Positions 1 through 7,105 of a DNA stretch of 64,000 nt are shown here, piece by piece (position 1 is the stretch's first letter; the number at the start of each line of letters is the position of its first letter). Source of the stretch: Mycobacterium ahvazicum. Lineage in GTDB: Bacteria > Actinomycetota > Actinomycetes > Mycobacteriales > Mycobacteriaceae. Below the pieces are notes generated by a model. The model was given only the letters and a program-made list of their open reading frames with translations. It did no database searches and was not told the DNA's origin. Location of the stretch: contig NZ_FXEG02000006.1 of NCBI RefSeq assembly GCF_900176255.2, positions 298,124 through 362,123 on the forward strand, given 5' to 3'. A program made the position numbers and the translations under genes.

Positions 1-1
1 G

Positions 2-298
2 GTGCTGAGTTCCAGTGGCGCACTGATGTTTTTCCGCAACCATGACGGCAGAACCCGGGTCGAGGCGGGCGTGGAGACGTTGGAGTGGGCCGGACCAGGG
101 ATCAGAGGGCTGCTCAGGGTGCTGGCGGTGACCGGCTTTTTGCATGTGGTGGCGATCGGTCTGTACGACGTGCCGGTGAACCTCGCCGGCTTCTACGCCG
201 GTCCGACCCAAACCTATCCAAGCTATCTGCGTACCCAGTACTGCGGACCGGGAACGCCCCGGCACTGCCCCGATGGCACCCGCATGGCAGATCGTTAA
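2..298 (+). CDS. C-terminal end of a membrane protein, possibly AveC-like spirocyclase family (5' truncated by window edge)
   Basis: Only the last ~98 residues are visible; the frame is open to the window edge, so the GTG at position 2 is probably internal. The visible part has one hydrophobic stretch (LLRVLAVTGFLHVVAIGLY) and ends in a Tyr/Pro/Cys-rich tail (TYPSYLRTQYCGPGTP). This tail reminds me of the C-termini of mycobacterial AveC-like spirocyclase-family membrane proteins, but that is recall and not demonstrated. It converges with the TetR gene on the opposite strand and may belong to the cluster to the left of the window. Confidence 0.4.
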   Translation: MLSSSGALMFFRNHDGRTRVEAGVETLEWAGPGIRGLLRVLAVTGFLHVVAIGLYDVPVNLAGFYAGPTQTYPSYLRTQYCGPGTPRHCPDGTRMADR

Positions 299-305
299 TT
301 CACGG

Positions 306-896
306 CTATTTGAGGACCGCGGGCAGCGCGGCGAATTCCTGGCGTATCAAATCATCAAGCGAGCGACCCGGTGTTGACAGCCACTGGTTGAGGGCGCGCT
401 CGACCAGCAGCATGCCGACTGCCGCCAAGAGCCGGCATTCGCTGTCGGGTGCCGGCAATCGGCGTCGTTCGGCGATCACCTTGGCGACAGTCTCGGCGTT
501 GGCCTCATGGTTTTTACGCTCGCGGCCCAGCAGCACCAGCGACGATGCAACGGCGTCGTGGTATTGCGCGATCCTCTTGCGGATGCGCTTGAGGCCCGGC
601 GCCAGCAGAGCGAACGAATTGGCCAATGCCTCGAAATCGGATGCCTTCTCCGGTTGAGCCAGGTAAACGCCGCTGACCGCGTCGATGAAGTCGTACTCAC
701 CGAAGAAGAGCACCGACTCTTTGGTGGGGAAGTAGCGGAAGAAGGTTCTCGGTGAGACGCCGACGCTCTCCGCGATCTGGTCCGTGGTGGTCTCGTCGTA
801 CCCGTTCGTGCTGAACAGGTTCAGGGCGGCGTTGAGCAGAGCATTGCGGACCCGGTCCGCGTGCGCGTCGCGCGGTGATCGGTCGCCCCGGGCCAT
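306..896 (-). CDS. TetR-family transcriptional regulator
   Basis: A 196-residue protein with an N-terminal TetR helix-turn-helix: ALLNAALNLFSTNGYDETT, then DQIAESVGVSPRTFFRYFPTKES, the classical recognition-helix signature. The C-terminal all-helical ligand domain is not assignable to a substrate. The open frame extends further upstream, but the ATG used here has an AGGAGG ribosome site about 10 bases in front and gives the normal family length. It is divergent from the P450 gene. The gap between them holds a perfect 7-2-7 inverted repeat and a variant copy, and the same repeat recurs in front of several genes up to 13 kb. Inference: it represses itself and this scattered regulon and is released by a CoA-thioester or substrate intermediate. 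Confidence 0.9.
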   Translation of the reverse strand: MARGDRSPRDAHADRVRNALLNAALNLFSTNGYDETTTDQIAESVGVSPRTFFRYFPTKESVLFFGEYDFIDAVSGVYLAQPEKASDFEALANSFALLAPGLKRIRKRIAQYHDAVASSLVLLGRERKNHEANAETVAKVIAERRRLPAPDSECRLLAAVGMLLVERALNQWLSTPGRSLDDLIRQEFAALPAVLK

Positions 897-919
897 TGCC
901 CAACCTCCTCCTGCGTACG

Positions 920-933
920 ACTGTCCTGACAGT
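920..933. promoter_or_regulatory. Variant TetR half-site pair (everted ACTGTC-CT-GACAGT)
   Basis: ACTGTCCTGACAGT is an inverted repeat made of the same GACAGT half-sites as the perfect operator 65 bp away, but in everted order. It lies only about 25 bp upstream of the TetR start codon, a typical place for autoregulation. Whether it binds is inference. Confidence 0.4.
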
Positions 934-998
934 ACAACGATCACGGGTGACGGCACATCGTTGACACCTGCCGTTACACCAACGATACTTCCAACGTA

Positions 999-1014
999 TG
1001 ACAGTTGACTGTCA
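999..1014. promoter_or_regulatory. Perfect TetR-type operator TGACAGT-TG-ACTGTCA
   Basis: A 16-bp perfect 7-2-7 inverted repeat in the TetR/P450 divergent gap, 49 bp upstream of the P450 start. The identical 16-mer occurs at 13019-13034 and close variants lie at 3280, 3381 and 6057. Recurrence in front of several block A genes is the evidence for a regulon; assignment to the adjacent TetR protein is inference. Confidence 0.7.
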
Positions 1015-1062
1015 AACGACCCAAGCGCCGGCCGGTGCGGGGTAGAGAGGATCTCCGTCTCG

Positions 1063-2253
1063 ATGACCGAGCTCGGCACAACCGGAACGTTCAACATCAA
1101 CGATCTGCCCTTCGCGGAAGACCGCACGCGTGCTTGGCGCGAGCTGCGGGAGGCCGGTGAGGCGGTGAGTTCTGGCGAGGAGATCGTGCTCACCAGCGCC
1201 GAGGCTGTCGAGTTCGCGGCGAAGAAGCCTGAAATCTTCTCTTCGGCAAGGGCTTTCGACCGGCTGGGAAGCCCGGTTCCGTTGGTACCGATCGCGATCG
1301 ATCCACCAGATCACACCCGCTTCCGGCGCATGCTCGACCCGTTCTTCAGTCCGAAGAAGATGGCCGAGCGTGAACCCGAGTTACGCCGGCAGGCCGGCGA
1401 ATTGATCGATGCAATTGTTGCCCGCGGCGAGTGCGACGTGGTTCCCGATCTTGCGACACCGTTTCCCTCGCAGGTTTTTTTGACCCTCTTCGGGCTGCCC
1501 ATGGCCGACCGCGACCGGCTGGTGCAGTGGAAGGACGCGATTCTGCAGTTCACCGATCCGAGCAGCAGCGAGGCGACCCCCGAGGTGATGGCTCATGCGC
1601 TGGAATTATTCACCTATCTGACCGAGCACATCGCCGAGCGGCGCGCCGATGCGACCGGTAACGACATGCTCACCCAGCTGATCCAGGACACCGACGAAGG
1701 AGGAATGTCCGACAACGAAATCCTGGGTCTGTGCTTCATGTTCGTGCTGGCCGGCCTCGACACCGTCACCTCTGCCGTCGGGTTCTCCCTGGCCAGGCTG
1801 GCGGCCGACGACGAGATGCGCCGGCGTATCGCGCACGACGTCACACTCATCCCGGCGTTCGTCGAAGAGATTCTGCGTGTCGACGGCCCGGTACCGTTCG
1901 CGCCACGTGTCACCACGGAGGAGGTGGAAGTGGCAGGCAGGTTCGTGCCCAAAGACACCACGGTGATGCTCAGTTATGGCAGCGCCGACCGCGATCCGCG
2001 CCGATACGAGGATGCCGACGAGCTTCATCTCGACAGCAAGGCCGTGCATTTCGCTTTCGGGCGTGGACCGCACCGCTGTCTCGGTTCACACCTGGCGCGT
2101 CTCGAGCTCCGCCTCATCCTCGAGGAGTGGCACTCACGCATCCCCGAATACACTCTTGCGCTGGGCAAGCCGCCACAGATGCCGTGGCCGACCGGGACGA
2201 TGTCCCTGCAGTCGGTACCGCTGTGCATCACGCCGTCGGCGCGGCGCCAGTAA
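1063..2253 (+). CDS. Cytochrome P450 monooxygenase (bacterial class I)
   Basis: A 396-residue soluble P450, normal for bacterial class I enzymes that take electrons from a ferredoxin and its reductase. Visible signatures in order are the I-helix oxygen-binding motif FVLAGLDTVTSA, the K-helix EEILR (ExxR), and the heme loop FAFGRGPHRCLGSHLAR with the thiolate ligand Cys339. It follows a perfect TetR-type operator and an AGAGAGGA ribosome site. Its place in a cluster of acyl-CoA dehydrogenases and thiolase-like proteins suggests that it hydroxylates the unactivated substrate or a terminal methyl group. The substrate cannot be read from the sequence. No ferredoxin gene is adjacent, so the redox partner must be encoded elsewhere. 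Confidence 0.95.
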   Translation: MTELGTTGTFNINDLPFAEDRTRAWRELREAGEAVSSGEEIVLTSAEAVEFAAKKPEIFSSARAFDRLGSPVPLVPIAIDPPDHTRFRRMLDPFFSPKKMAEREPELRRQAGELIDAIVARGECDVVPDLATPFPSQVFLTLFGLPMADRDRLVQWKDAILQFTDPSSSEATPEVMAHALELFTYLTEHIAERRADATGNDMLTQLIQDTDEGGMSDNEILGLCFMFVLAGLDTVTSAVGFSLARLAADDEMRRRIAHDVTLIPAFVEEILRVDGPVPFAPRVTTEEVEVAGRFVPKDTTVMLSYGSADRDPRRYEDADELHLDSKAVHFAFGRGPHRCLGSHLARLELRLILEEWHSRIPEYTLALGKPPQMPWPTGTMSLQSVPLCITPSARRQ

Positions 2254-2276
2254 TCTGGCGGCTGCCGTGCGAAGGC

Positions 2277-3197
2277 TCAGCCGACCTTCGGGATTATTTC
2301 CTCCGCTACCCATTGCATGTGGTCGAGGTAGGCGTTAAGTCCTTCCAGCTCTGGCGGATTCACCCAGGTATCCGTGACGCCGCGCTCGGCCAGCATGTTG
2401 CAGTTGTCGATCACCTGCTGGGCATTTTGGCCAAATTGCGCGTTGGGATCGTCGATGATCGCGTGCTCTTCACCAATGGACAGCACCGCCAGGCTGTAGA
2501 ACAGGGAGAACGGCCGATCATCGAACTCTGGTTGTGAGCGCAGGTAATCCATCTTTGCCGGCAGTTCGTCGGGCTTGGTCAGCCACGGTGCCCAGCCGTC
2601 ACCGAATTTGGCCGCCCGGCGCAACACCGCGTCGGCGTCTCCGCCCATCCACACCGGGGGGTGGGGCTCGGAGATGGGCTTGGGTCCGAACGCGACGTCG
2701 TTGAACTTGACGAACTCACCCTCGAAGGTCGGCGAATCACTGTCCCACAACTCGAACATCGCGGCCAGACATTCGTCCGCGATGCGACCGCGCTTGTTGA
2801 AAGGAATGCCGATCGCGTCATATTCGTCCTTGAGCCAGCCGACGCCGACGGTGGCTTGGGCCCGACCGCCGCTGAGCCAGTCGAGCGTCGCGATCGCCTT
2901 GGCCATGACGACAGGGTTGTGCAACGGCAGGATCGTCACCATCGAGCCGATCGTGATCGTCGAAGTGGCGCCCGCAATAAAGGCCTGAGCGGTGGTCGCG
3001 TCGAAATAGTGGTTACCGGAAAACTCGAGATGGCTAGTCGAGGTGAGGAAATGCTCGGGCAGGAACACCATCGAGTAACCCAACTGCTCCGCACGTTGAG
3101 CGACTCGGGCGATGTCGGCGCCGGTGAGGTGGTGTTCCCACGGCTGCGTGATCGCCGCGACGTGCATGCAGTTCGGCAGATTGACGGCGAATCTCAT
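2277..3197 (-). CDS. LLM class (luciferase-like, probably F420-dependent) oxidoreductase
   Basis: A 306-residue TIM-barrel protein of the luciferase-like monooxygenase/F420 oxidoreductase family. It shows the N-terminal strand MRFAVNLPNC, the segment FLPEHF, the core ITIGSMVTILPLHNPVVMAK and the cofactor-contacting stretch GGRAQATVGVGWLKDEYDAIG, with PHPPVWMGG later. The chosen ATG has a GGAGGG ribosome site; the open frame runs about 33 codons further but lacks such support. The gene is divergent from the phosphotransferase gene and a TetR-type repeat lies 83 bp upstream. Mycobacterial members usually use F420 for hydride transfer on alcohols, aldehydes or CoA thioesters; FMN use remains possible. 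Substrate unknown. Confidence 0.9.
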   Translation of the reverse strand: MRFAVNLPNCMHVAAITQPWEHHLTGADIARVAQRAEQLGYSMVFLPEHFLTSTSHLEFSGNHYFDATTAQAFIAGATSTITIGSMVTILPLHNPVVMAKAIATLDWLSGGRAQATVGVGWLKDEYDAIGIPFNKRGRIADECLAAMFELWDSDSPTFEGEFVKFNDVAFGPKPISEPHPPVWMGGDADAVLRRAAKFGDGWAPWLTKPDELPAKMDYLRSQPEFDDRPFSLFYSLAVLSIGEEHAIIDDPNAQFGQNAQQVIDNCNMLAERGVTDTWVNPPELEGLNAYLDHMQWVAEEIIPKVG

Positions 3198-3279
3198 GTT
3201 GCGCCCTCCGATTTCCTGGGCCGGTGGCGGACCGCCGACCGAATGATCCGACGGCTCGTCGAGCGTGACCCGCTCATTA

Positions 3280-3295
3280 TGACAGTCAGCTGCCA
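3280..3295. promoter_or_regulatory. Degenerate TetR-type operator upstream of the LLM gene
   Basis: TGACAGTCAGCTGCCA matches the left half of the block A operator exactly and the right half with two mismatches. It sits 83 bp upstream of the LLM start and about 85 bp from the better site facing the phosphotransferase gene. Binding is inferred. Confidence 0.5.
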
Positions 3296-3380
3296 ATCGT
3301 CAAGATCCAAGTGGCCAGCGTTTGAAGATGCGGATTGTCTTACGCAGCGGCTCGTTCAGTGCGACAATCGACTGCAGTTT

Positions 3381-3396
3381 GGACAGTGAACTGTCA
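3381..3396. promoter_or_regulatory. TetR-type operator upstream of the phosphotransferase gene
   Basis: GGACAGTGAACTGTCA has a single mismatch to the 7-2-7 inverted repeat TGACAGT-NN-ACTGTCA. It lies 22 bp in front of the ATG of the PEP-utilizing-enzyme-like gene, where a bound repressor would block transcription. Confidence 0.65.
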
Positions 3397-3417
3397 GTCG
3401 ATACGACCAGGAGAACC

Positions 3418-5040
3418 ATGTACACCGGCCCCGCGGTGCCATTGACCGATCCGATCCGAGGCAGCAGCGAGCCCGGCCGGCTCTGGACCCTGACGAACGT
3501 TGGCGAAGCCACGCCGGACATCCTCTCCCCGCTGTGCTGGTCACTCTGGGGGACCGGTGTCGAGTTCGCTTCCCGCGGCGGCCTGTACGACTTCGGAGTG
3601 CTGGGGCGCTCGGCGCTTCGGGTACCCGACGACCCGAATCGGTGGAGCACCGCCTGCTTCTTTGGCAGACAAGCGATGAACGTCGATCGCGCCCGCGAAC
3701 TTGCCGGGTTGCTGCCCGGAATGACCGGTGACGACTTTGAGCGTGATTTGTTGGGCGCAGTGCGGCCCGATGCGGTTCCGACCCGGAGCGACCCCAGCCG
3801 GCTGCCGGCAGTCGTCGTCAAGGCGCCGTTGGTGCTGGCGCGAGCGCGGTCCGCTCCGCGCCGCCTACACCAGCGCCAGATGGACTGGTGGCGGGCAACC
3901 GTACTAACTGGACGAGGGCCTGATCCGCGCAATCTGCTCACTGATTCCTCCAACCGGTTCAGCGCGGCGATGCGGGTGCATGTTCGTACCCGTCTCATCC
4001 TCAATGTGTTTCGCGCACAGGTCGAATCGATTGCCGCCAAGGCGGGTCGTGATGATCTGGTGCCCGCGCTGTTGGCCGGGTATGGCGGCGTGATCGAGAC
4101 CGAATTGGCCGATGACGTGTGGTCGTTGGGGCACGGCCGGATCACGTTAGACGAGTTTCTTTCTCGGCACGGTTTCCATGGTCCCAACGAGGGCAATGTG
4201 ATCGGTCATTCGTGGCGGGAGGACCCAGAGGCGGTCCTGCGTGCGGCCGCCGCCCACAGCGGCAGGCCCGAGTCCGACCGCCCGGCGGTGCGTGCAGAAC
4301 GTGCAGCCGCGACGCGCCGGAAAGCCGAGGCCGACTTGCTCTCAACGCTTCCCGCGGCGCGACGCCTGTTGGTGCGTCGCCTGCTGGCGTCGACGGGGGC
4401 TCAGGTGCGAGCCGTAGAACTGACCAAGGCCGCGTTCCTGACCGCCGTTGACGGATGCCGCGCGGCAGCCGGCGGGTTCGGTGCCGAGCTGGTCGACGCC
4501 GGGACGCTGGATCGGGTCGACGACGCCTGTTACCTGACCGTGGACGAACTGCTGGTTCCGCTGCCCGCGAACGTGCGCGAATTGGTGGAGTTTCGCCGAA
4601 GCCGGCGCGAGGAGTACCGGCGCCTTGAGGTGCCGTCGGTTTTCACCGGGATGCCCGAGGCCATCGAAAGCTCAAATGAGCCGGCTTCAGAGGATGCCGT
4701 TATTCGCGGAACGCCTGCAGGTCCAGGGGTCTTCGAAGGCACGGTAAGGGTGGTGGTTGATCCGGAATCGCAGGATACCCTCGACGACGGCGAGGTACTG
4801 GTTTGCAAGTTCGTCGACCCTGGCTGGACCGCGTTGGTCTCGCTGGCGGGTGCCCTGGTAACCGACATGGGCAGTCCCGCCAGTCACGGGGCGATCGTCG
4901 CGCGGGAGCTCGGTATCACGTGCGTGGTCGGAACGGGCAACGGCACCAGGGCATTACGCAGCGGCGATGTTGTGCGGGTGGACGGGACCACCGGCGAGAT
5001 CGCATTGCTGGTCCGGTCCCGGTCCACGGTGCAGAAGTGA
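3418..5040 (+). CDS. Split dikinase-type phosphotransferase, substrate-binding plus phospho-histidine part
   Basis: A 540-residue protein that resembles the middle and C-terminal parts of PEP synthase or rifampicin phosphotransferase but has no ATP-grasp domain. The C-terminus is the swivelling phosphohistidine domain: GTPAGPGVFEGTVRVV, then GALVTDMGSPASHGAIVARE with the phosphorylatable His490, then GITCVVGTGNGT. The central region has RHGFHGPNEGNV followed by WREDP, reminiscent of the drug-binding domain of rifampicin phosphotransferase. The missing ATP-binding domain is a separate gene at 10824-11840. The start has an AGGAG site and is preceded by an operator; upstream in-frame codons have none. 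Inference: with its partner it converts ATP to AMP plus phosphate and phosphorylates an alcohol or phenol of the pathway substrate. Confidence 0.85.
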   Translation: MYTGPAVPLTDPIRGSSEPGRLWTLTNVGEATPDILSPLCWSLWGTGVEFASRGGLYDFGVLGRSALRVPDDPNRWSTACFFGRQAMNVDRARELAGLLPGMTGDDFERDLLGAVRPDAVPTRSDPSRLPAVVVKAPLVLARARSAPRRLHQRQMDWWRATVLTGRGPDPRNLLTDSSNRFSAAMRVHVRTRLILNVFRAQVESIAAKAGRDDLVPALLAGYGGVIETELADDVWSLGHGRITLDEFLSRHGFHGPNEGNVIGHSWREDPEAVLRAAAAHSGRPESDRPAVRAERAAATRRKAEADLLSTLPAARRLLVRRLLASTGAQVRAVELTKAAFLTAVDGCRAAAGGFGAELVDAGTLDRVDDACYLTVDELLVPLPANVRELVEFRRSRREEYRRLEVPSVFTGMPEAIESSNEPASEDAVIRGTPAGPGVFEGTVRVVVDPESQDTLDDGEVLVCKFVDPGWTALVSLAGALVTDMGSPASHGAIVARELGITCVVGTGNGTRALRSGDVVRVDGTTGEIALLVRSRSTVQK

Positions 5041-6053
5041 GCGTGCAGCCGGGCGCGCTCTCCTCGGGTCTGCCCGCGGCCAACGAGCAAGTCGTGACCA
5101 GTTGCCCGCCGGTACCGGGCTGGACCGAGAATCTGCTGTTCACGCACTACGACCCAGTGCGCGACGTCGGCATGTGGCTGCACCTGGGCACGGTCGCCGA
5201 CATGTGGGAGATGTGGGAGGACCGTGTCCTCATCGCGCTGCCCGCGGATCGGGGAGTGTTGTCCATGTGGGCGTATCACCGCACTGTGCCCGAGCGCCGG
5301 CCCGCGGGAGCCAATCTGGCTTTCCGGTGTGAAGAGCCGTTCGCGAAATGGCACATCACTTTTGACGGATTCTGTGTGCGGTCTTCCTATGACGCGATGC
5401 GCTGCGCACCATTGCCCGACGGGCCCAAGACCCACGTTCGCCTGGATCTGGAGGTGCACGGCGTGACCCCGGTGTGGGACGCCGAGGCCAGTCCGCCGAC
5501 CGACTCGGGCGCCGGAATGGCCGAACAGAGCTGGGCCAGAGAACATTACGAGCAGCTCACCCGTGTCGTCGGCGAGGTGACCGTAGGATCGGAGACGTTC
5601 CAGTTCGACGGTGGTGGCTGGCGCGATCATTCGCGTGGGCCACGCGGGGCCGACACTCTCACCGACTGGGGTGGCCACGTCATCGCCGGGGGAGTCATGC
5701 CCAGCGGCCGCGCATTCGGCTTCTGCAGGTATTGGGCCCGCGATGGGCGTGTCACGCTGCAGGGTGCTTACGCGGTCACCGACGGTTCACTGCGACACGT
5801 GAAATTGGAGGAGATTCCGCCGCCGGCGGTGTTGCAGCGCGACGGTGAGCAATTTGGCTGCAAGCTCGACGGTCAACCGATCGAGGCCACCATCTGCTCG
5901 TCGCTGTGGCTGTCGATGGCCGAGGGCCTGCCCTATGGGCTGGTTAATCCGGCGCAGGCCTACACCGTCAGCTGGGCCGAGGTGACATGGGGCGGGGAGA
6001 CCGGCTACGCCTACCTCGAGAGATCGAGTCTCACCGGTCCGCCGCCTCGTTGA
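5037..6053 (+). CDS. DUF7064/CrtC-like beta-barrel protein of unknown function
   Basis: A 338-residue protein starting at a GTG that overlaps the previous stop codon by four bases (GTGA), so the two are translationally coupled. It contains the motif FDGGGWRDHSRGPR, which I recognise from a family of mycobacterial proteins related in fold to hydroxyneurosporene dehydratase (CrtC)/AttH lipocalin-like domains; it is rich in Trp and has alternating beta-strand patterns. No signal peptide is visible. Members are often found in lipid or steroid catabolic clusters, but no activity is established that I can name. Tight coupling to the phosphotransferase suggests that it handles the same substrate, for example binding it or removing water or phosphate. 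That is speculation. Confidence 0.6.
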   Translation: MSVQPGALSSGLPAANEQVVTSCPPVPGWTENLLFTHYDPVRDVGMWLHLGTVADMWEMWEDRVLIALPADRGVLSMWAYHRTVPERRPAGANLAFRCEEPFAKWHITFDGFCVRSSYDAMRCAPLPDGPKTHVRLDLEVHGVTPVWDAEASPPTDSGAGMAEQSWAREHYEQLTRVVGEVTVGSETFQFDGGGWRDHSRGPRGADTLTDWGGHVIAGGVMPSGRAFGFCRYWARDGRVTLQGAYAVTDGSLRHVKLEEIPPPAVLQRDGEQFGCKLDGQPIEATICSSLWLSMAEGLPYGLVNPAQAYTVSWAEVTWGGETGYAYLERSSLTGPPPR

Positions 6054-6056
6054 CTA

Positions 6057-6072
6057 TGACAGTCGACCGTCA
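6057..6072. promoter_or_regulatory. TetR-type operator TGACAGT-CG-ACCGTCA
   Basis: Within a 22-bp inverted repeat (CTATGACAG...CGTCATAG) with one mismatched pair. It starts four bases after the preceding stop codon and ends 40 bp before the next start, so a second transcript probably begins here under the same regulator as the other block A operators. Confidence 0.65.
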
Positions 6073-6112
6073 TAGTGTGACTTAATCCCGGCCGTTGCGA
6101 AAGGTATCCGAC

Positions 6113-6478
6113 GTGGCTCCGAATCTCTTCATAGCGCTCACCAATCCGATCGACGGTCAAGATGAGGCCTTCAACAAGTGGTACGACGCTCAGCACTTGC
6201 CGGAGGTTCTCGACGTCCCGGGGGTCGTGGCCGCACAGCGTTACGACATCGTCGAACTGAAAGTCCCGGACGACCAAGAATTGCCCGCTCAGTTGCCGCC
6301 GCCGACCCACCGCTACATGGTGATCTACGAGCTGGACAACGAGCCCGAAGTCGTGATGGCGGAATTCCTGAAACGAGTCATGGCCGGAACGCTGTCCCTA
6401 GGGGAGTGGCTCGATCTGACCACCATCTCCCTGACCGGATGGGCGCCACGCGGCAAACGCGTTCTGGCGGATAGCTAG
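6113..6478 (+). CDS. Small dimeric alpha+beta barrel (EthD-like) protein
   Basis: A 121-residue protein. FIALTNPIDGQDEAFNKWYD followed by QHLPEVLDVPGVVAAQRYD is the characteristic N-terminal pattern of EthD/DUF4286-like ferredoxin-fold dimers (KWYDxxHLPEVLxxPGxxxAxRY). Such proteins accompany P450s and other catabolic enzymes, and some act as isomerases or cyclases of reactive intermediates. The GTG start is preceded by GAAAGG; the operator at 6057-6072 lies just upstream. Its stop overlaps the nitroreductase start by one base. No catalytic role can be assigned. Confidence 0.8.
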   Translation: MAPNLFIALTNPIDGQDEAFNKWYDAQHLPEVLDVPGVVAAQRYDIVELKVPDDQELPAQLPPPTHRYMVIYELDNEPEVVMAEFLKRVMAGTLSLGEWLDLTTISLTGWAPRGKRVLADS

Positions 6479-7086
6479 TGGGCGACTTACTTGCTGTCAT
6501 CCACGCTCAACGCGCGTGTCGTCGTTTTGATCCGGACGGCAAGGTGCCCGATTCCGACGTCGAGCGGATGCTTGCCGCCGCGGTGCACGCACCGAGCGCG
6601 GAAAACACCCAGCCTTGGACGTTCATCGTAGTCCGCGACGACCGCAACCGCGCTCTCCTCGCGGGGTGGTGGACAGAAACATGGAACGCGGGCGGAGGTG
6701 ACTTCGTCAAGCAGAGCGTCGAAGACAAGGCATTGGTTGCTGACCTCGAGTTCGGTTGCAGTAAAGGAGGTTTCGCTGCGGCGCCGGTGGTCATCGTGGT
6801 ATGCGCTGACACGGACCGGGTGCCGGAGATCTATGCGCCGCCGTCGATTTACCCGGCTGTGCAGAATATGCTTCTGGCTGCCGCAGACCTTGGCTACGGT
6901 TCGTGTTTGACCACCGGCTTGACCACGTTTGGTGTCGATCAGGTGCGGGAGCTGTTGGAACTGCCGCAGAATCTGATCCCGATGGCCGCAGTCTATGTCG
7001 GTCTGCCCGCACGCAAGCTCTCACCGCCTCGCCGCCGCCCGGCCACATCGCTGACATGCCGCGAGCGGTTCGGTACACCGTGGTGA
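6478..7086 (+). CDS. Nitroreductase-family flavoprotein
   Basis: A 202-residue nitroreductase-fold protein. It has the N-terminal RACRRFDPDGKVPDSDVERM helix, the FMN-contacting PSAENTQPWTFIVV and the later AVQNMLLAAADLGYGSC. Family members reduce nitro groups, quinones or enones with NAD(P)H through bound FMN, or act as dehalogenases. The GTG start overlaps the preceding TAG by one base, so the gene is in the operon. In a CoA-catabolic cluster an enone or quinone reduction is more likely than nitro reduction, but this is inference. Confidence 0.85.
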   Translation: MGDLLAVIHAQRACRRFDPDGKVPDSDVERMLAAAVHAPSAENTQPWTFIVVRDDRNRALLAGWWTETWNAGGGDFVKQSVEDKALVADLEFGCSKGGFAAAPVVIVVCADTDRVPEIYAPPSIYPAVQNMLLAAADLGYGSCLTTGLTTFGVDQVRELLELPQNLIPMAAVYVGLPARKLSPPRRRPATSLTCRERFGTPW

Positions 7087-7105
7087 CCAGATTGGAGAGC
7101 CGCTA

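Noticed and set aside
3418..5040. Rifampicin resistance phosphotransferase
   Set aside because: It lacks the ATP-grasp domain in the same polypeptide and lies in a catabolic cluster; similarity is to the mechanism, not evidence for drug inactivation.
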